From Streptomyces uncialis (GTDB taxonomy: Bacteria; Actinomycetota; Actinomycetes; Streptomycetales; Streptomycetaceae): a stretch of DNA of 64,000 nucleotides. Positions 8,721-17,416 of this stretch are shown one piece after another (position 1 is the stretch's first letter; the number at the start of each line of letters is the position of its first letter). The position numbers and the translations under genes were made by a program. The notes under the pieces are model-generated. The model was not told where the DNA came from. It searched no databases and saw only the letters and a list, made by a program, of their open reading frames with translations. The DNA is taken from the NCBI RefSeq assembly GCF_036250755.1, contig NZ_CP109583.1, positions 4,650,001 to 4,714,000 on the forward strand, read 5' to 3'.

Positions 8721-9938
8721 GTGGAGAACACGGACAACGTGAACAACGTGAACAAGGTCGACGACTCGGAGAACGCCGAGGTGCGGGCGGCGGACGGCGA
8801 CGACCGTGAGCTGATCGTCCGGCTCGCGTTCGGGAGCATGGCCGCGCAGACGATGCGCGCGGCGGAGCGGTTGAGGGTCGTCGAGCTGATCGGTGACCGC
8901 CGGCGTCCGGCCGCCGATGTGGCCGCCGAAGCCGGGGCCGAACCCCAGCCCATGGCCCGGCTGCTCCGTGCCCTGGCCAGCCTCGGTCTGCTGAGGGAAC
9001 ACGCCTCCGGTTCCTACTCGGTGACCCCCGCGGGCGCGCTCCTCGACCCCAACCGCCCCGACTCGCTCACCTCGTTCGTCCGGATGTTCACCGAACCGAC
9101 GATGACCCGCGCCTGGGAGCACCTGGACGACAGTGTCCGCACTGGCCGGACCTCGTTCGACACCGTCTTCGGCACCGACTTCTTCAGCCATGTCGCCCGG
9201 CACCCCGAGGTTTCCGCGGACTTCAACGCGGCGATGGGCCAGGCCTCCCGGGACACCGCCGCCGCGCTGCCGCACGCGTACGACTTCGGCCGGTTCACCC
9301 GGGTCACGGATGTCGGCGGGGGCGACGGCACCCTGCTGGCCGCCGTGCTCGCCGCGCATCCGGGCCTCACCGGAGTGGTCCTCGACACGGCGGAAGGCCT
9401 GGCGGAGGCACCGGGGACGCTGGAGCGGCAGGGACTCACCGAACGCTGTGCGCTGACCACCGGGGACTTCTTCCGCGCGGTCCCCGTGGGCTCGGACGTC
9501 TATCTGATGAAGAGCGTCCTGCACGACTGGGCGGACGACCAGGTGGTCACCATCCTGAGCCACTGCCGCGCGGTGCTGCCGCCGGGCGGTGTCGTCCTGA
9601 TCGTGGACCCGGTGCTCCCCGAAAGGCCCGGCACCCCGACCGAAACCGGCAGCGGCACCGGCACCGGCACCCCCACCGGCGGCGAGGCCGACCCCGAGGT
9701 CAATCTCAGCGAGGGCGGGGTCACCTATCTGACCGACCTCAACATGCTGGTGAACGTGGGCGGACGCGAGCGCACCCGCCGGGACTTCGAGGACGTGTGC
9801 CGCCGCGCGGGCCTGACCCTCACCTCGATCACCCCGCTCACCGGCGCGGCGCCGTTCTCCCTCATCGAGGCCGTGGCCGGACCCGTACCCGCCCCCGGCC
9901 CCGTACCCGTACCCACGTCCGACACCGGGACCGGCTGA
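8721..9938 (+). CDS. SAM-dependent O-methyltransferase (AcmO/DnrK-like)
   Basis: A 405-residue protein of the plant-type/polyketide O-methyltransferase family (Methyltransf_2). An N-terminal dimerisation winged helix (~30-105) is followed by the SAM-binding motif DVGGGDG (~197-203). KSVLHDW provides the position of the catalytic His in family members. Insertions rich in Thr/Gly (~310-325) and a Pro/Val tail are unusual low-complexity additions. GTG 8721 follows GAAGGGAAAG. Relatives methylate aromatic hydroxyls of secondary metabolites, but no biosynthetic cluster is visible here. Confidence 0.85.
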   Translation: MENTDNVNNVNKVDDSENAEVRAADGDDRELIVRLAFGSMAAQTMRAAERLRVVELIGDRRRPAADVAAEAGAEPQPMARLLRALASLGLLREHASGSYSVTPAGALLDPNRPDSLTSFVRMFTEPTMTRAWEHLDDSVRTGRTSFDTVFGTDFFSHVARHPEVSADFNAAMGQASRDTAAALPHAYDFGRFTRVTDVGGGDGTLLAAVLAAHPGLTGVVLDTAEGLAEAPGTLERQGLTERCALTTGDFFRAVPVGSDVYLMKSVLHDWADDQVVTILSHCRAVLPPGGVVLIVDPVLPERPGTPTETGSGTGTGTPTGGEADPEVNLSEGGVTYLTDLNMLVNVGGRERTRRDFEDVCRRAGLTLTSITPLTGAAPFSLIEAVAGPVPAPGPVPVPTSDTGTG

Positions 9939-10009
9939 CCGGCTGACCGGACACCGCGCGGGGCCGCGCCCGGCCCCGCGGCCACGGCCCAGAACCTGAC
10001 CGCCCCGCG

Positions 10010-11260
10010 TCAGCCCCGGAGCAGCTTCAGCACCTCCGGCCAACTCGACGCACGCGCCTCCGCGTTGGAGGCCGATGTACCGCCCATCCGGTAGGACTCG
10101 CCCGTCACCGGGTGGGTGAACCTGGTGCCGGCCGCGGTGTACGGGAACGTGCCGACGCCGTGCCCCGCGTGGGGATGGATCAGCGCCCGGTGCGGGTCGC
10201 CCGAGGCGCCGCGCTGCTCGCCGATCCGCTCGGCCGAGGGCGCCGACGGCCACATCCCGTCGTCGCCGCCCGCGACGGCCAGCACCGTGCCGCGCACCCG
10301 GTGCAGCGGAATGTTTCCCTCCTTCACCGGCTTGCCGTCCTTCGTCCAGGCGGGGCCGCCGTCGGGGAAGCCGGGTACCACGCGATGGCTCGGGGCGTAG
10401 ACGACGACGTCGTGGACCAGGTCCGGGTAGTGGTGGGCGAGAAGTTGGGCTGCCTCGCTGCCGCGTGAGTAGCCGATGACGGCGGGCCGCTTCGATCCGG
10501 TGGCGTACTCGCGCTTCAGCAGCCGGGCCGCGGTGACGAAGTACTCCAGCTCGATGCGTTCCAGGGTGGCGGGGCGGCCGGTACAGCCGAAGTAGCACAG
10601 GTCGAGCACGGGGTGCCCCCGGGAGGCGAGCAGCGCGGCGGCGTGCTTGTCGCCGTGGCCGCCGCTCGATCCGCCGAAGAGGAGCACCGGCGAGCGGCGC
10701 TCGGGCCCGGCGGGCGGCAGGTACAGGGCGCCCTCCACCCCGTCCTTGGCCACGGTCAGCGGCCGGTGGGTGACGCCCTTGTCCATCCAGGTGCGGGTCA
10801 GTGTGCGGGCCGCGAGCTGCTCGCCGCCCGCGTCCACCGCCAGGCGCACCTCGTAGTCGGAGCCGAGCTCCGGCCACAACGGCGCGAACCACGACTCGTC
10901 GGCCGATCCCTGGTCCGGCTTCATCGACCAGAACAGCCCCATGCCGTCGGCCTGTCGGTACGTCCCCGATCGCGGCCGGGCACGCTTCAGGTCCACCGAC
11001 CCCGACGCGTCCGCGGCGAACGTGGCCCGCCCGGTCCAGGGCTGACCCCGGTGGTCCGCGGCCTTCGAGGTGACCGTCACCTCCTGGCCCGCGTCCAGAC
11101 CGGTGACCCGGACGCGCAACGGCTCGTCGGCCAGGGCCACCGGCTTGTCGACCCGTATCCGCACCTCGTCATCGGCCGTGGCACCCCCGGCACACCCGAG
11201 GCCGAGCAGCAACGCCAGCACGTTCGCGCCGACAGCCGTCCGCAATCCCTTGTTCCGCAT
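10010..11260 (-). CDS. Exported BAAT/acyl-CoA thioester hydrolase-family protein
   Basis: A 416-residue protein with an N-terminal signal peptide (VGANVLALLLGLGCAGG; the Cys could be lipidated but the lipobox is poor). Residues ~30-155 form the Ig-like acyl-CoA thioesterase/BAAT N-terminal domain (DEPLRVRVTGLDAGQEVTV). Residues ~175-410 form the alpha/beta-hydrolase BAAT C-terminal domain with nucleophile motif GYSRGSEA (Ser265) and HPHAGH near the end. The family cleaves or transfers acyl thioesters, but an exported form may act on other esters. ATG 11260 is chosen because it starts the signal peptide. Confidence 0.85.
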   Translation of the reverse strand: MRNKGLRTAVGANVLALLLGLGCAGGATADDEVRIRVDKPVALADEPLRVRVTGLDAGQEVTVTSKAADHRGQPWTGRATFAADASGSVDLKRARPRSGTYRQADGMGLFWSMKPDQGSADESWFAPLWPELGSDYEVRLAVDAGGEQLAARTLTRTWMDKGVTHRPLTVAKDGVEGALYLPPAGPERRSPVLLFGGSSGGHGDKHAAALLASRGHPVLDLCYFGCTGRPATLERIELEYFVTAARLLKREYATGSKRPAVIGYSRGSEAAQLLAHHYPDLVHDVVVYAPSHRVVPGFPDGGPAWTKDGKPVKEGNIPLHRVRGTVLAVAGGDDGMWPSAPSAERIGEQRGASGDPHRALIHPHAGHGVGTFPYTAAGTRFTHPVTGESYRMGGTSASNAEARASSWPEVLKLLRG

Positions 11261-11692
11261 CCCCGGCCCCCGCCTCGTACGCCGTCCTGTGGTCACCTGG
11301 TCCTGTGGTCACCCGCTCCGGAAAACCCTACGAGGGCATAGGCCCGGGCCGGACCCGGCGCGGCGAGGGGGCGGCATGCCGCCAGGCTCGGGGACGGGAG
11401 GGCGGGAGGGCCGCGTGCCACCGAGCTGGACCGGGCCCTCCGGCCAGGCCAGGGGCCATGGCAGGCCAACAGATGTCCAAAACCCGTCACATGCGGGCGA
11501 CTTCGGTCATGGCCCGGTTAGCCTGCGAACGACCATTCGACTGTTCACGGGCCGAACCGCTCAGGGGGACGAGCCGCACCGGCCGGTGCCCTCGCGACCC
11601 CGGCGCCGGCGGCGGTCCGGGTCGCACCCTGGGCCCGTTCCCGGCGTGGGCGCGGTACGCGGGCCGGTCCCGGGTGATGAGGATGCGCGTTC
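11261..11692. other. Intergenic region upstream of the ABC operon
   Basis: No gene is supported in these ~430 bp. The stretch separates divergent genes and should hold both promoters. No clear operator was seen. Confidence 0.45.
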
Positions 11693-12442
11693 ATGCCTTT
11701 GCACTACCAGTCCTGCTCCTTCCGGTACCGGCGCGGTCGCCGTACCGTCCTCGACGGGCTCGATCTGACCTTCCCGGTGGGGAACACCGTGCTGCTCGGT
11801 CCCAACGGGGCCGGTAAGAGCACCCTGATGGCGATCGGGGCGAGCGCGATGGCCCCGCAGACCGGGGAGGTCAGGTTCGGGGAGTTGCGGGCCACGCGGC
11901 GGGGCGATCTGCGCGCGTACCGGCGTGTGGTCTCGTGGCTGCCGCAGCGCGCCTCGTTCCTGCCGGGGATGACCTGCCGTGAGCACGTCGCCTATGTCGG
12001 CTGGCTCAAGGGGATGGGCGAGCGGCAGGCGTGGCGGGCGGCGCCGGCCGCGATCGAGCGCGTGGGACTCACGGAAAAGGTCACGGACAAAGTCGAGACG
12101 CTGTCCGGAGGGCAGCGACAGCGGCTGGCGATCGCCCAAGCGCTCGTCCACCGGGCGAAGTTGCTGCTCCTGGACGAGCCGACCGTGGGACTGGACCCGA
12201 GACAGCGCCGCCGCTTCCTCGATCTGCTCGTCGAACTGCGAGGAAGCGTCAGCGTGATCGTGTCCACTCATGACATCGCCGACCTGGACCAGGCGTTCGA
12301 CACGGTCGTGGTGCTGGAGAACGGCAGGACGCGGTTCCAGGGCGGAGTGCCAGGCTTCGAACGCCACGCCGAGGCCGGGTGTGCGCCCGGTCGACGGTTG
12401 GAGAGCGCGTATTCCATGCTCCTGAGCGGGGCAGAATCGTGA
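11693..12442 (+). CDS. ABC transporter ATP-binding protein
   Basis: A 249-residue ATPase with Walker A LLGPNGAGKST, Q-loop SWLPQ, signature LSGGQRQRLA and Walker B LLLLDEPTVGLD, followed by the STHD switch His. It resembles the DrrA/NatA-like CcmA subgroup. It is the first gene of a three-gene operon; its stop overlaps the GTG of the membrane gene. The cargo is not evident: the two downstream proteins are membrane-bound but not standard ABC2 permeases by motif. Confidence 0.92.
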   Translation: MPLHYQSCSFRYRRGRRTVLDGLDLTFPVGNTVLLGPNGAGKSTLMAIGASAMAPQTGEVRFGELRATRRGDLRAYRRVVSWLPQRASFLPGMTCREHVAYVGWLKGMGERQAWRAAPAAIERVGLTEKVTDKVETLSGGQRQRLAIAQALVHRAKLLLLDEPTVGLDPRQRRRFLDLLVELRGSVSVIVSTHDIADLDQAFDTVVVLENGRTRFQGGVPGFERHAEAGCAPGRRLESAYSMLLSGAES

Positions 12443-13674
12443 TTTACCTCGCCAACCTCCGTGCCTCTTCGGCTCCTTGGCTTCTCCTACCCGGGCTGCT
12501 CGGCCTTGTCCTGTACGTCGACGGCGACACCATCAGGGAAGCCCAGGGCAACGCCGTGGGAGCCGGTGAACTCGCCGCCCTCGGCATCGTGGCGATCGCC
12601 CCCATGGTGTCGGGGGCCGCCGCCTGGGAAGCAGGTCGGCACCGGCACCTGCGCGAACTCCATTCGGTGAGCGTGCGCGGAGCGGTCCGCAGGTCGCTCC
12701 GCGCGATCGCCCCCGTGCTCGTTCTGCATGTCCTCCTCGTCGGCGCGGCCGTCGTACTGGCCAGGTCGGTCGCGGGCGTGTGGCCAGGCGCCGAGGGGTG
12801 GTGGGGGGTACTGCACCTGCTCGTCCTCCCCGGGGAGTGGCTGATCATCGGCTGGGTGCTGGGGCTGTTGTGCCCGCGTGCGGTCGCCGCTCTGGTGGCC
12901 GCGGCCGTGCCATGGGTGTCGCTGGCCGCAACTTACGCCGTGAGCGCTCCCTTCATGCGCCACCTGGGCGGTTTCGTGCTGGGGGGGTCACCCCTGACCG
13001 AGGTGCGGGACCCGCTCGTCTACGTCGTTCCCTGGCTGGCCACCGCCGCACTCGCGGGGGCCGTGATGCTCCTCGTCGGCGCGCGTCGCAGGCCATGGCT
13101 GCCCGTCGTGAGTGTGGCGGTGGCCGTGGGAGCGCTGGTCGGCGGTCGGGCCGTGGTCGCGGACTGGGGGCACACACCGCTGCGGGAACCCCGGATGGGT
13201 CACACCGTGTGCGAGGGCGGGGCCCCCGTGATCTGTCTCCCCCGGGAGTACGCGGGGCACCTGGCCGAAGTGCGTCGCGCCGCGCTGCCCCGGCTGGACG
13301 CGCTGCGGAAGGCCGGTCTGCCGATGCCCGAGAAGGTCAGCATGGTCTCCCCGGCACTCAAGCCGGTGCCAGGCACCTGGCCGCTGTCCTGGGGGCCGGA
13401 CACGCCCGCCGAGGCATTCGATGTCGTCCTCGCCCGGTCGGCCGTGGGCGGTACGGCGGCGCGCCAGGGGATACGGGACTGCGGTTGGCCTTCGTCAGCG
13501 GGGGCGTGGGCGATGCTCGTCATGGGAGTACCGGAAGCGAGGGTCCATGACGACCTCCTCGACGAGGAGCAAGCCGAGATGCGCCGGGTCCGTGCGCTGC
13601 CCGCCGACCAGCAGGTCGACTGGTTCACCTCGACCGTCCGGGAACAGAAGCACTGCGTGCCGGGATCGTCATGA
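12439..13674 (+). CDS. Multi-pass membrane protein of the ABC operon
   Basis: A 411-residue protein with about six hydrophobic segments in residues 10-250 (LLLPGLLGLVLYV, LAALGIVAIAPMVSG, APVLVLHVLLVGAAVVLA and so on) and a soluble C-terminal half of ~170 residues with paired Cys (CEGGAPVIC). GTG 12439 overlaps the stop of the ATPase gene. It is likely the permease half of the transporter. The long, probably extracytoplasmic C-terminal part resembles actinobacterial ABC-associated proteins but cannot be named. Confidence 0.8.
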   Translation: MIYLANLRASSAPWLLLPGLLGLVLYVDGDTIREAQGNAVGAGELAALGIVAIAPMVSGAAAWEAGRHRHLRELHSVSVRGAVRRSLRAIAPVLVLHVLLVGAAVVLARSVAGVWPGAEGWWGVLHLLVLPGEWLIIGWVLGLLCPRAVAALVAAAVPWVSLAATYAVSAPFMRHLGGFVLGGSPLTEVRDPLVYVVPWLATAALAGAVMLLVGARRRPWLPVVSVAVAVGALVGGRAVVADWGHTPLREPRMGHTVCEGGAPVICLPREYAGHLAEVRRAALPRLDALRKAGLPMPEKVSMVSPALKPVPGTWPLSWGPDTPAEAFDVVLARSAVGGTAARQGIRDCGWPSSAGAWAMLVMGVPEARVHDDLLDEEQAEMRRVRALPADQQVDWFTSTVREQKHCVPGSS

Positions 13675-14264
13675 GGATCTACTTCTCGGTGGTTCGCCGC
13701 TGGTGGGTCACCCCGGCGGCACTGGCTCTGACCGTGCTTGTGTGTTGGACAACTGGTAGGACCGAACTCCCCGTTCCCTCCTTCCTGGGCGCATCCGGCG
13801 GGGTACAGCTGCGATACGTTGCACCGCTGCTGGTCGTGACAGCGATGCTGTACTGCCTCGACCGGCGGCTGGGCGAAGTGGAGAGCACAGCAGTCGCCCC
13901 CGTGATCCTGAGGGATCACGCGACGGTGACGGCCGTGGTGGTCCTGGCGCACGCGGTCGGGCCCTGGGTGGGCATGGACGTTCCCCGGAACGTCATGCTG
14001 CTGCTCGCGGTGGCACTGGCCGCACGGCGCTTCACGAACACGGCGGCGGCGGGCTCCGTGTGCCTGGGGGCACTGGCCGTCACCCTGACGATGGGACGTG
14101 CACAGGGACCATCCGGGCAGGTGATGTTCCGGGAGTGGGCACTGGTGATCCACCCGTCGGACAGCGGCGCGGCGTGGGTGGCGGCGGTCATCCTCTTCGC
14201 CCTCGCCCTGGCCGTGTCGTCCGGCGCGGGCCGCTTTCCGCCGCGCGGGCGTGCGTACGGGTGA
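13671..14264 (+). CDS. Small multi-pass membrane protein of the ABC operon
   Basis: A 197-residue protein with five to six predicted membrane segments (VTPAALALTVLVCWTTG, YVAPLLVVTAMLYCL, TVTAVVVLAHAVGPWVGM, VMLLLAVALAARR, AAWVAAVILFALALAV). Its ATG overlaps the preceding stop as ATGA, so the three genes are translationally coupled. It probably completes the membrane part of the transporter. No recognised family motif. Confidence 0.8.
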   Translation: MRIYFSVVRRWWVTPAALALTVLVCWTTGRTELPVPSFLGASGGVQLRYVAPLLVVTAMLYCLDRRLGEVESTAVAPVILRDHATVTAVVVLAHAVGPWVGMDVPRNVMLLLAVALAARRFTNTAAAGSVCLGALAVTLTMGRAQGPSGQVMFREWALVIHPSDSGAAWVAAVILFALALAVSSGAGRFPPRGRAYG

Positions 14265-14343
14265 CGTTGACCTCGCGGAACGCGGGAGCCTCACCGGCGC
14301 GCGTCACAGCGCGGGGACCGGAGCACATGCCTGCCGCTGGCGG

Positions 14344-15192
14344 TCACCCATGGAACTCAATCGCCTCGCTGATCAGCGCCCGTGCCGCCTGGCCGTGGAC
14401 GGCCATCCCCGTGAGACGGGAGAACGCCTTCGCGTACACCGCGATCTCACCGGGCGCGGTGACGTTCACCCCGGCAGTCAGCAGCTCGACGCTCACCTGG
14501 CGTTCGTCGAACATGTAGAACGCCTCCAGCGGCCACACCCGCCGCTCCGCGCCGGCCGGGACGATGCCGAGGCTCACCTGGGGCAGCGCCATGACCGCCA
14601 GCAGATAGCCGAGCTGACCCGCCATGGTCGCCGGGTCGCCCACCCGGTGGCGCAGCACGGCCTCCTCGATGAGCAGCACGAACCGGTGGCGGCCGTCGTG
14701 CAGGACCTCGGAGCGTTCCACCCGGGAGGCGGCGGCGTCCGGCGCGTCGTCGGGGGTGCCCTGGAAGTCCGCGATGGCCGACAGCAGGGCGGTGGCGTAC
14801 GCCTCGGTCTGGAGCATTCCGGGGACGACGTTCGAGCAGTACACGCGGAACAGCCGGGTCCGCTCGTAGAGGGGGACCACCTCGTCCTGGGCCCCGCGCA
14901 TCCCGTGCCGGTGGAGCTTCTTCCAGTGGACGTACAGCCGGTCGGCCCGGCGGTTGGCCGCGACGAGATCCCTGACCTGGTCGTGCGCCCCGCAGGCCGC
15001 GCACCACGCACGGATGTCCGCGTCCGACGGCGCCGTCCTCGCCCGCTCGATCCGGGAGGACTTGGCCGGGCTCCAGCCGCATCGCACGGCCAGTTCGTGC
15101 CCGGTGATCTCCGCCTCCACCCGCAGCTCACGCAACCGCCCCGCGATCACTTCACGGGCGGCCTGGGCGTGGGACGAGGGGGAGGCGGGCAT
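14344..15192 (-). CDS. XRE-family regulator with DUF5753 domain
   Basis: A 282-residue protein. The N-terminal HTH (~15-70: LAVRCGWSPAKSSRIERART) is followed by a DUF5753 domain (~95-275) containing the family core YCSNVVPGMLQTEAYA and RVERSEVLHDGRHRFVLLIEEAVLRHRVG. Such proteins accompany DUF397 or DUF6879 proteins in Streptomyces and often influence development or act as antitoxin-like regulators (WhiJ/Scr1 relatives). It is the third gene of a - strand set with the DUF6879 gene and a small upstream gene. Confidence 0.9.
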   Translation of the reverse strand: MPASPSSHAQAAREVIAGRLRELRVEAEITGHELAVRCGWSPAKSSRIERARTAPSDADIRAWCAACGAHDQVRDLVAANRRADRLYVHWKKLHRHGMRGAQDEVVPLYERTRLFRVYCSNVVPGMLQTEAYATALLSAIADFQGTPDDAPDAAASRVERSEVLHDGRHRFVLLIEEAVLRHRVGDPATMAGQLGYLLAVMALPQVSLGIVPAGAERRVWPLEAFYMFDERQVSVELLTAGVNVTAPGEIAVYAKAFSRLTGMAVHGQAARALISEAIEFHG

Positions 15193-15219
15193 ACGACGGC
15201 TCTTCCGGATCGAACGGCG

Positions 15220-15750
15220 TCAGACCATGTACTTCTCGTGCGGGACGCCACGGTCCCACACACTGTCGAACGCCCGTGCGGCCAGGGCCACGACCTCGGG
15301 TTCGGTACGCAGTTCCCAGCCCGGCGCGACCCAGTCGCCCGTTCCGGAGAAGTGGTTGAACAGCACGGTTTCCTGGTCGAAGATCCAGCAGTCGTTGCCG
15401 GGAAGCGCGATGTCGGACGCCTGCCGTCTCGGCAACCAGCGGACCCGCTCGCCTGCCTGGATGTTCACGACCGTACCGGCGTGCTCGTACCGGATGTAGT
15501 CCGTGACGGGTTCCGAGACGACCCGCGCCCGCCGGACGTCCACTCCCCTGGCCACCGTGCGCTGGACGAGTTCCACCCAGGGCGTCCAGTACGCGGAGGC
15601 GGGGTCCACGTCCCGATGCCCCGTGCGCTGCCAGTGCTCGAAGTCTGCGGCCTCGTCACCTACTCCGTAGGAATCACGCATCTCCAGATGCACGGCCGAG
15701 CGCTTGGCCGCTGCCAACTGCGCCTCAAAGTCCAGCACGCTCGGCGGCAT
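15220..15750 (-). CDS. DUF6879-family protein
   Basis: A 176-residue cytoplasmic protein matching the actinobacterial DUF6879 pattern: HLEMRDSYGVGDEAADFEHW, then PWVELVQRTVARGVDVRRARVVSEPVTDYIRYEH, WLPRRQASDIALPGNDCWIFD and a C-terminal PHEKY. Function unknown. It regularly neighbours XRE/DUF5753 regulators, as it does here (27 bp upstream of the regulator). Its start (ATG 15750) overlaps the 3' end of the small upstream gene by 26 bp. Confidence 0.88.
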   Translation of the reverse strand: MPPSVLDFEAQLAAAKRSAVHLEMRDSYGVGDEAADFEHWQRTGHRDVDPASAYWTPWVELVQRTVARGVDVRRARVVSEPVTDYIRYEHAGTVVNIQAGERVRWLPRRQASDIALPGNDCWIFDQETVLFNHFSGTGDWVAPGWELRTEPEVVALAARAFDSVWDRGVPHEKYMV

Positions 15751-15982
15751 CGCACGCCTCCCTGATGATCGCCACCATGCGGGCGGGTACACGGATGACG
15801 GCTTCATGCGGGGGGATACCCGGGGCGTGCCCCGGCACCGTGAACGCCGCGCACGAGGCCTCCAGCTCCTCGTCCGGCTTGAGCCCCTGGATGACGAGGT
15901 CCCTTGTCTGCTCGTGCACCCAGACGGTCGGTGAACCGTGCTGCCCGGTCTCCGGATCTATCCCGATGAACCGTAAGGCCAT
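15725..15982 (-). CDS. Small conserved protein upstream of DUF6879 gene
   Basis: An 85-residue protein (MALRFIGIDPETGQHGSPTVWV, EELEASCAAFTVPGHAPGIP, HEAVIRVPARMVAIIREAC). It resembles a small Streptomyces family of unknown function found next to DUF6879 and XRE genes. ATG 15982 is used rather than upstream starts because the family-like sequence begins there. It is the first gene of the three-gene - strand set. Confidence 0.78.
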   Translation of the reverse strand: MALRFIGIDPETGQHGSPTVWVHEQTRDLVIQGLKPDEELEASCAAFTVPGHAPGIPPHEAVIRVPARMVAIIREACDAAERAGL

Positions 15983-16345
15983 GACCACCTCCGGCGTTGA
16001 GAGTCTTCCACTGCCTTGCATCAGGCTGATGACAACTCCCGCTTCCGTCAAGGGAGACTACGGGCCACGGTCCGGAATGAGACATGCGAGCGTGGTCCAC
16101 GACCCCCAAGTCGAGACGGCCAACGCACGCCACCAGCTACGTTGCCGTTCTCTGCTCCACTGCCCGCCGCCACCCCTGTCGCGGGTGGCCATCACCCCAT
16201 CGCATCAGCTATCTGCAAGTTGATGCAAGAACATGGACCCTCGTACCGCCGCTTCCTACCGTCGTTCCACACCGCCCGTCCGCCGGAGACAGGCATACGG
16301 CCCGCCCCGGTGCCGGCCGTCAGGAACACCAGGAAGGGCCCCACG
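15983..16345. promoter_or_regulatory. Divergent promoter region of the XRE/DUF6879 cassette
   Basis: These 363 bp contain no gene. TTGCATCA (16016-16023) near the - strand start and its exact reverse complement TGATGCAA (16221-16228) near the + strand start form a widely spaced inverted pair. They are candidate binding sites for the cassette's XRE regulator. Confidence 0.4.
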
Positions 16346-16570
16346 ATGACCGACCTGTACTCACTCCCCACCACGGAAGCCGTCTTCCGCACCCCGTGCG
16401 GCGGCAACACCCACCCCGACGGCGAATCCTGCGTCACCCTCGCCCGCATCGGCCCCGACGCCTGGGCCCTCGGAGACACCAAACGCCCCCACGCCGAACC
16501 CCTCCGCTTCACCACCGCCGAACTCGACGCCGCCGGAATCGACCCCGCCCGCTTCACCCTCTCCGCCTGA
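16346..16570 (+). CDS. DUF397-like small protein
   Basis: A 74-residue protein with the layout of DUF397 proteins: an N-terminal F-x-T/S-x-CGG segment, GESCVTLARI, then W-x-LGDTKR and LRFTTAEL. The family partners XRE/DUF5753 regulators, one of which lies in the divergent set. AGGAAGGG precedes ATG 16346. A hairpin terminator follows 14 bp after the stop. Confidence 0.75.
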   Translation: MTDLYSLPTTEAVFRTPCGGNTHPDGESCVTLARIGPDAWALGDTKRPHAEPLRFTTAELDAAGIDPARFTLSA

Positions 16571-16583
16571 CCCACCCCGGACA

Positions 16584-16614
16584 ACGGCCCCGCCCACCCC
16601 ACGGACGGGGCCGT
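16584..16614 (+). terminator. Hairpin after the DUF397-like gene
   Basis: ACGGCCCCG (16584-16592) pairs with CGGGGCCGT (16606-16614) around a 13-nt loop, 14 bp after the stop codon. There is no T-run, as usual in Streptomyces. Confidence 0.6.
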
Positions 16615-16639
16615 CACCCACCCCCGGAACGGAACCGCC

Positions 16640-17107
16640 ATGCACCACCACGGCTACACCTGGATCGGGGAGAAGACGGCATTCGACAACGAAGCCCTGC
16701 GCCGACCACCACACCCCCACCCACCACCACCCCCGCTCCCCGCAGACCCCGCCGCCCAACGACTCACCGAGCGCTACCGCGAAGTCGTCACCGCCTTCAC
16801 CACCACCGACCTCCCACCCATACAAACCGCGCACTGGCTCCTCAAACCCAGCACCCTCGTACACGGCACCTGGACACAACCCGAAGAAGCCGTGGAATGG
16901 CTCCGCCTACAACTCGCGGAACCACCCCACGGCCTCCACACCAACACCGATCCCGCGTCCTGGGAGACGGCATCGGCGGAACGGCTCTCCTGGGGCGGCG
17001 ACATCTCCCTCGGCCACTACCTCGGCGGCACCCTCTTCCGCTCGCTCGCCGTAGTGACCTGCTCCCCGAACCGAGCCGCCCCCGAGCTACGGTGCCCGTT
17101 CGGGTAG
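16640..17107 (+). CDS. Hypothetical protein
   Basis: A 155-residue protein with a His/Pro-rich N-terminus (residues 1-40), then a more ordered part (TERYREVVTAFTTTDLPPIQTAHWLL, ASWETASAERLSWGGDISLGHYL). It follows the DUF397-like gene on the same strand, beyond a terminator-like hairpin. No family recognised. The third-position GC pattern supports translation in this frame. Confidence 0.6.
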   Translation: MHHHGYTWIGEKTAFDNEALRRPPHPHPPPPPLPADPAAQRLTERYREVVTAFTTTDLPPIQTAHWLLKPSTLVHGTWTQPEEAVEWLRLQLAEPPHGLHTNTDPASWETASAERLSWGGDISLGHYLGGTLFRSLAVVTCSPNRAAPELRCPFG

Positions 17108-17276
17108 CTGGTCGCCCGCAGGCCTGTTCCGGCGGGTCAGCCGCGGGGGGCGGGACATCGCGATGGCGACGAGCTGGGGAAGTCCGGTCTCCCACAGGGC
17201 GTCGACGACCGTCCCCGTCACCCAGGACGCCAGGTCCGGCGACCGCTCCCGGGCGGTGCGGTGCCGGACGGACGGA

Positions 17277-17308
17277 CAGGGCCGGTGACCCCGGGGTCAC
17301 CGGCCCTG
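17277..17308. terminator. Perfect 32-bp palindrome between convergent genes
   Basis: CAGGGCCGGTGACCCC is followed directly by its exact reverse complement. It lies between the + gene ending at 17107 and the - gene ending at 17417, so it probably serves as a bidirectional terminator. The rest of 17108-17416 shows no gene. Confidence 0.7.
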
Positions 17309-17416
17309 CCGTCACCGCCGGTCCCCGCCGCCGCGACGGTACGACGCCTCAGCGGGCCGACTGCGTCAGCGGCTCAGCGGGCGGACCCGTACGGACCCGT
17401 CCCGGCCGGGCGTCGC

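Noticed and set aside
7392..9938. One 848-residue open frame spanning the AraC and methyltransferase region
   Set aside because: Only the part from GTG 8721 has methyltransferase motifs; the upstream part is antisense or out-of-frame Arg-rich translation through the AraC gene.
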